This document shows, piece after piece, positions 5,749 through 5,798 of a stretch of 5,798 nt of DNA. The stretch is from contig JADFTG010000094.1 in assembly GCA_022560365.1 (NCBI GenBank), positions 1-5,798 on the forward strand, read 5' to 3'. The notes below the pieces were generated by a model. That model had not been told where the DNA came from, ran no database searches, and worked only from the letters and a program-made list of their open reading frames with translations. Every line of letters starts with the position of its first letter. Within the stretch, counting starts at the first letter, position 1. Position numbers and translations under genes: made by a program. This DNA is from Chloroflexota bacterium. GTDB taxonomy: Bacteria; Chloroflexota; Dehalococcoidia; SM23-28-2; RBG-16-64-32.

Positions 5749-5798
5749 TTACTTGCCCGTTGTCTCGCGACGGCGCGATAGCTCGATGGCGCCTATGA
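5749..5798 (-). CDS. Possible 3' end of an unidentified upstream gene (partial)
   Basis: One minus-strand frame entering from the right edge reads IGAIELSRRRETTGK and then stops at TAA (5751-5749), 39 bases before cmk. The charged, slightly helical tail and its position just before cmk fit the C-terminus of a preceding gene in the same direction. About 16 codons are too few to identify the protein, and I do not assign a function. Of the other two minus frames, one stops at once near the edge and the other stays open into cmk out of frame. Confidence 0.3.
   Translation of the reverse strand, partial: IGAIELSRRRETTGK

Noticed and set aside
5772..5793. GGCGC/GCGCC inverted repeat near the right edge as a terminator
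   Set aside because: The stem has five pairs with a 12-base loop and no U-rich run on either strand. It falls in the possible coding tail and is likely chance in GC-rich DNA.
5562..5798. A plus-strand frame leaving the right edge, which might be a divergent gene
   Set aside because: Most of it is antisense to the start of cmk and very Arg-rich. No ribosome binding site or family motif supports it.

Overview
The window is a stretch of conserved bacterial housekeeping genes, all on the minus strand, from a high-GC genome (GC-rich third codon positions, long spurious open frames antisense to every gene, GTG and TTG start codons). Read in the direction of transcription, from high to low coordinates, the order is: the possible 3' tail of an unidentified gene (5798-5749), cmk (CMP kinase), plsC-type acyltransferase, ispH (HMBPP reductase), glmS (glucosamine-6-phosphate synthase), a short-form dgt (dNTP triphosphohydrolase) and the first 81 codons of dnaG (primase), which runs off the left edge. 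The DnaG zinc-binding motif has the spacing C-x3-C (CFGAC followed by GGD) where most bacteria have C-x2-C. From memory this is the form common in Chloroflexota, so that phylum is my best guess; it is an inference from one motif plus base composition.

Right block (5798-3444): cmk, plsC and ispH are tightly packed. The cmk stop overlaps the plsC GTG start by 4 bases. The plsC stop sits inside the ribosome-binding region of ispH. A perfect TATAAT lies 7 bases before the cmk ATG, the layout expected of a leaderless transcript, so this three-gene unit probably has its own promoter. Middle (3443-1536): glmS follows after 66 bases and has a good ribosome binding site but no clear promoter or terminator before it. 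Left block (1535-1): dgt follows after 82 bases that can form a nested hairpin and contain a -10-like box. dnaG follows dgt after 121 bases containing several short palindromes. The dgt-dnaG adjacency is also known from Mycobacterium tuberculosis (Rv2344c-Rv2343c).

The genes supply precursors for growth: CDP for nucleotide and lipid synthesis, phosphatidic acid for membranes, isoprenoid units, amino sugar for the cell wall, dNTP balance and replication primers. I found no tRNA, rRNA, CRISPR array, transposon, phage gene, defence system or evident pseudogene. No undescribed biological system is visible. The points worth a second look are local: the leaderless cmk promoter, the ispH start and its coupling to plsC, the dgt leader hairpin, and a few residue changes at normally conserved positions.
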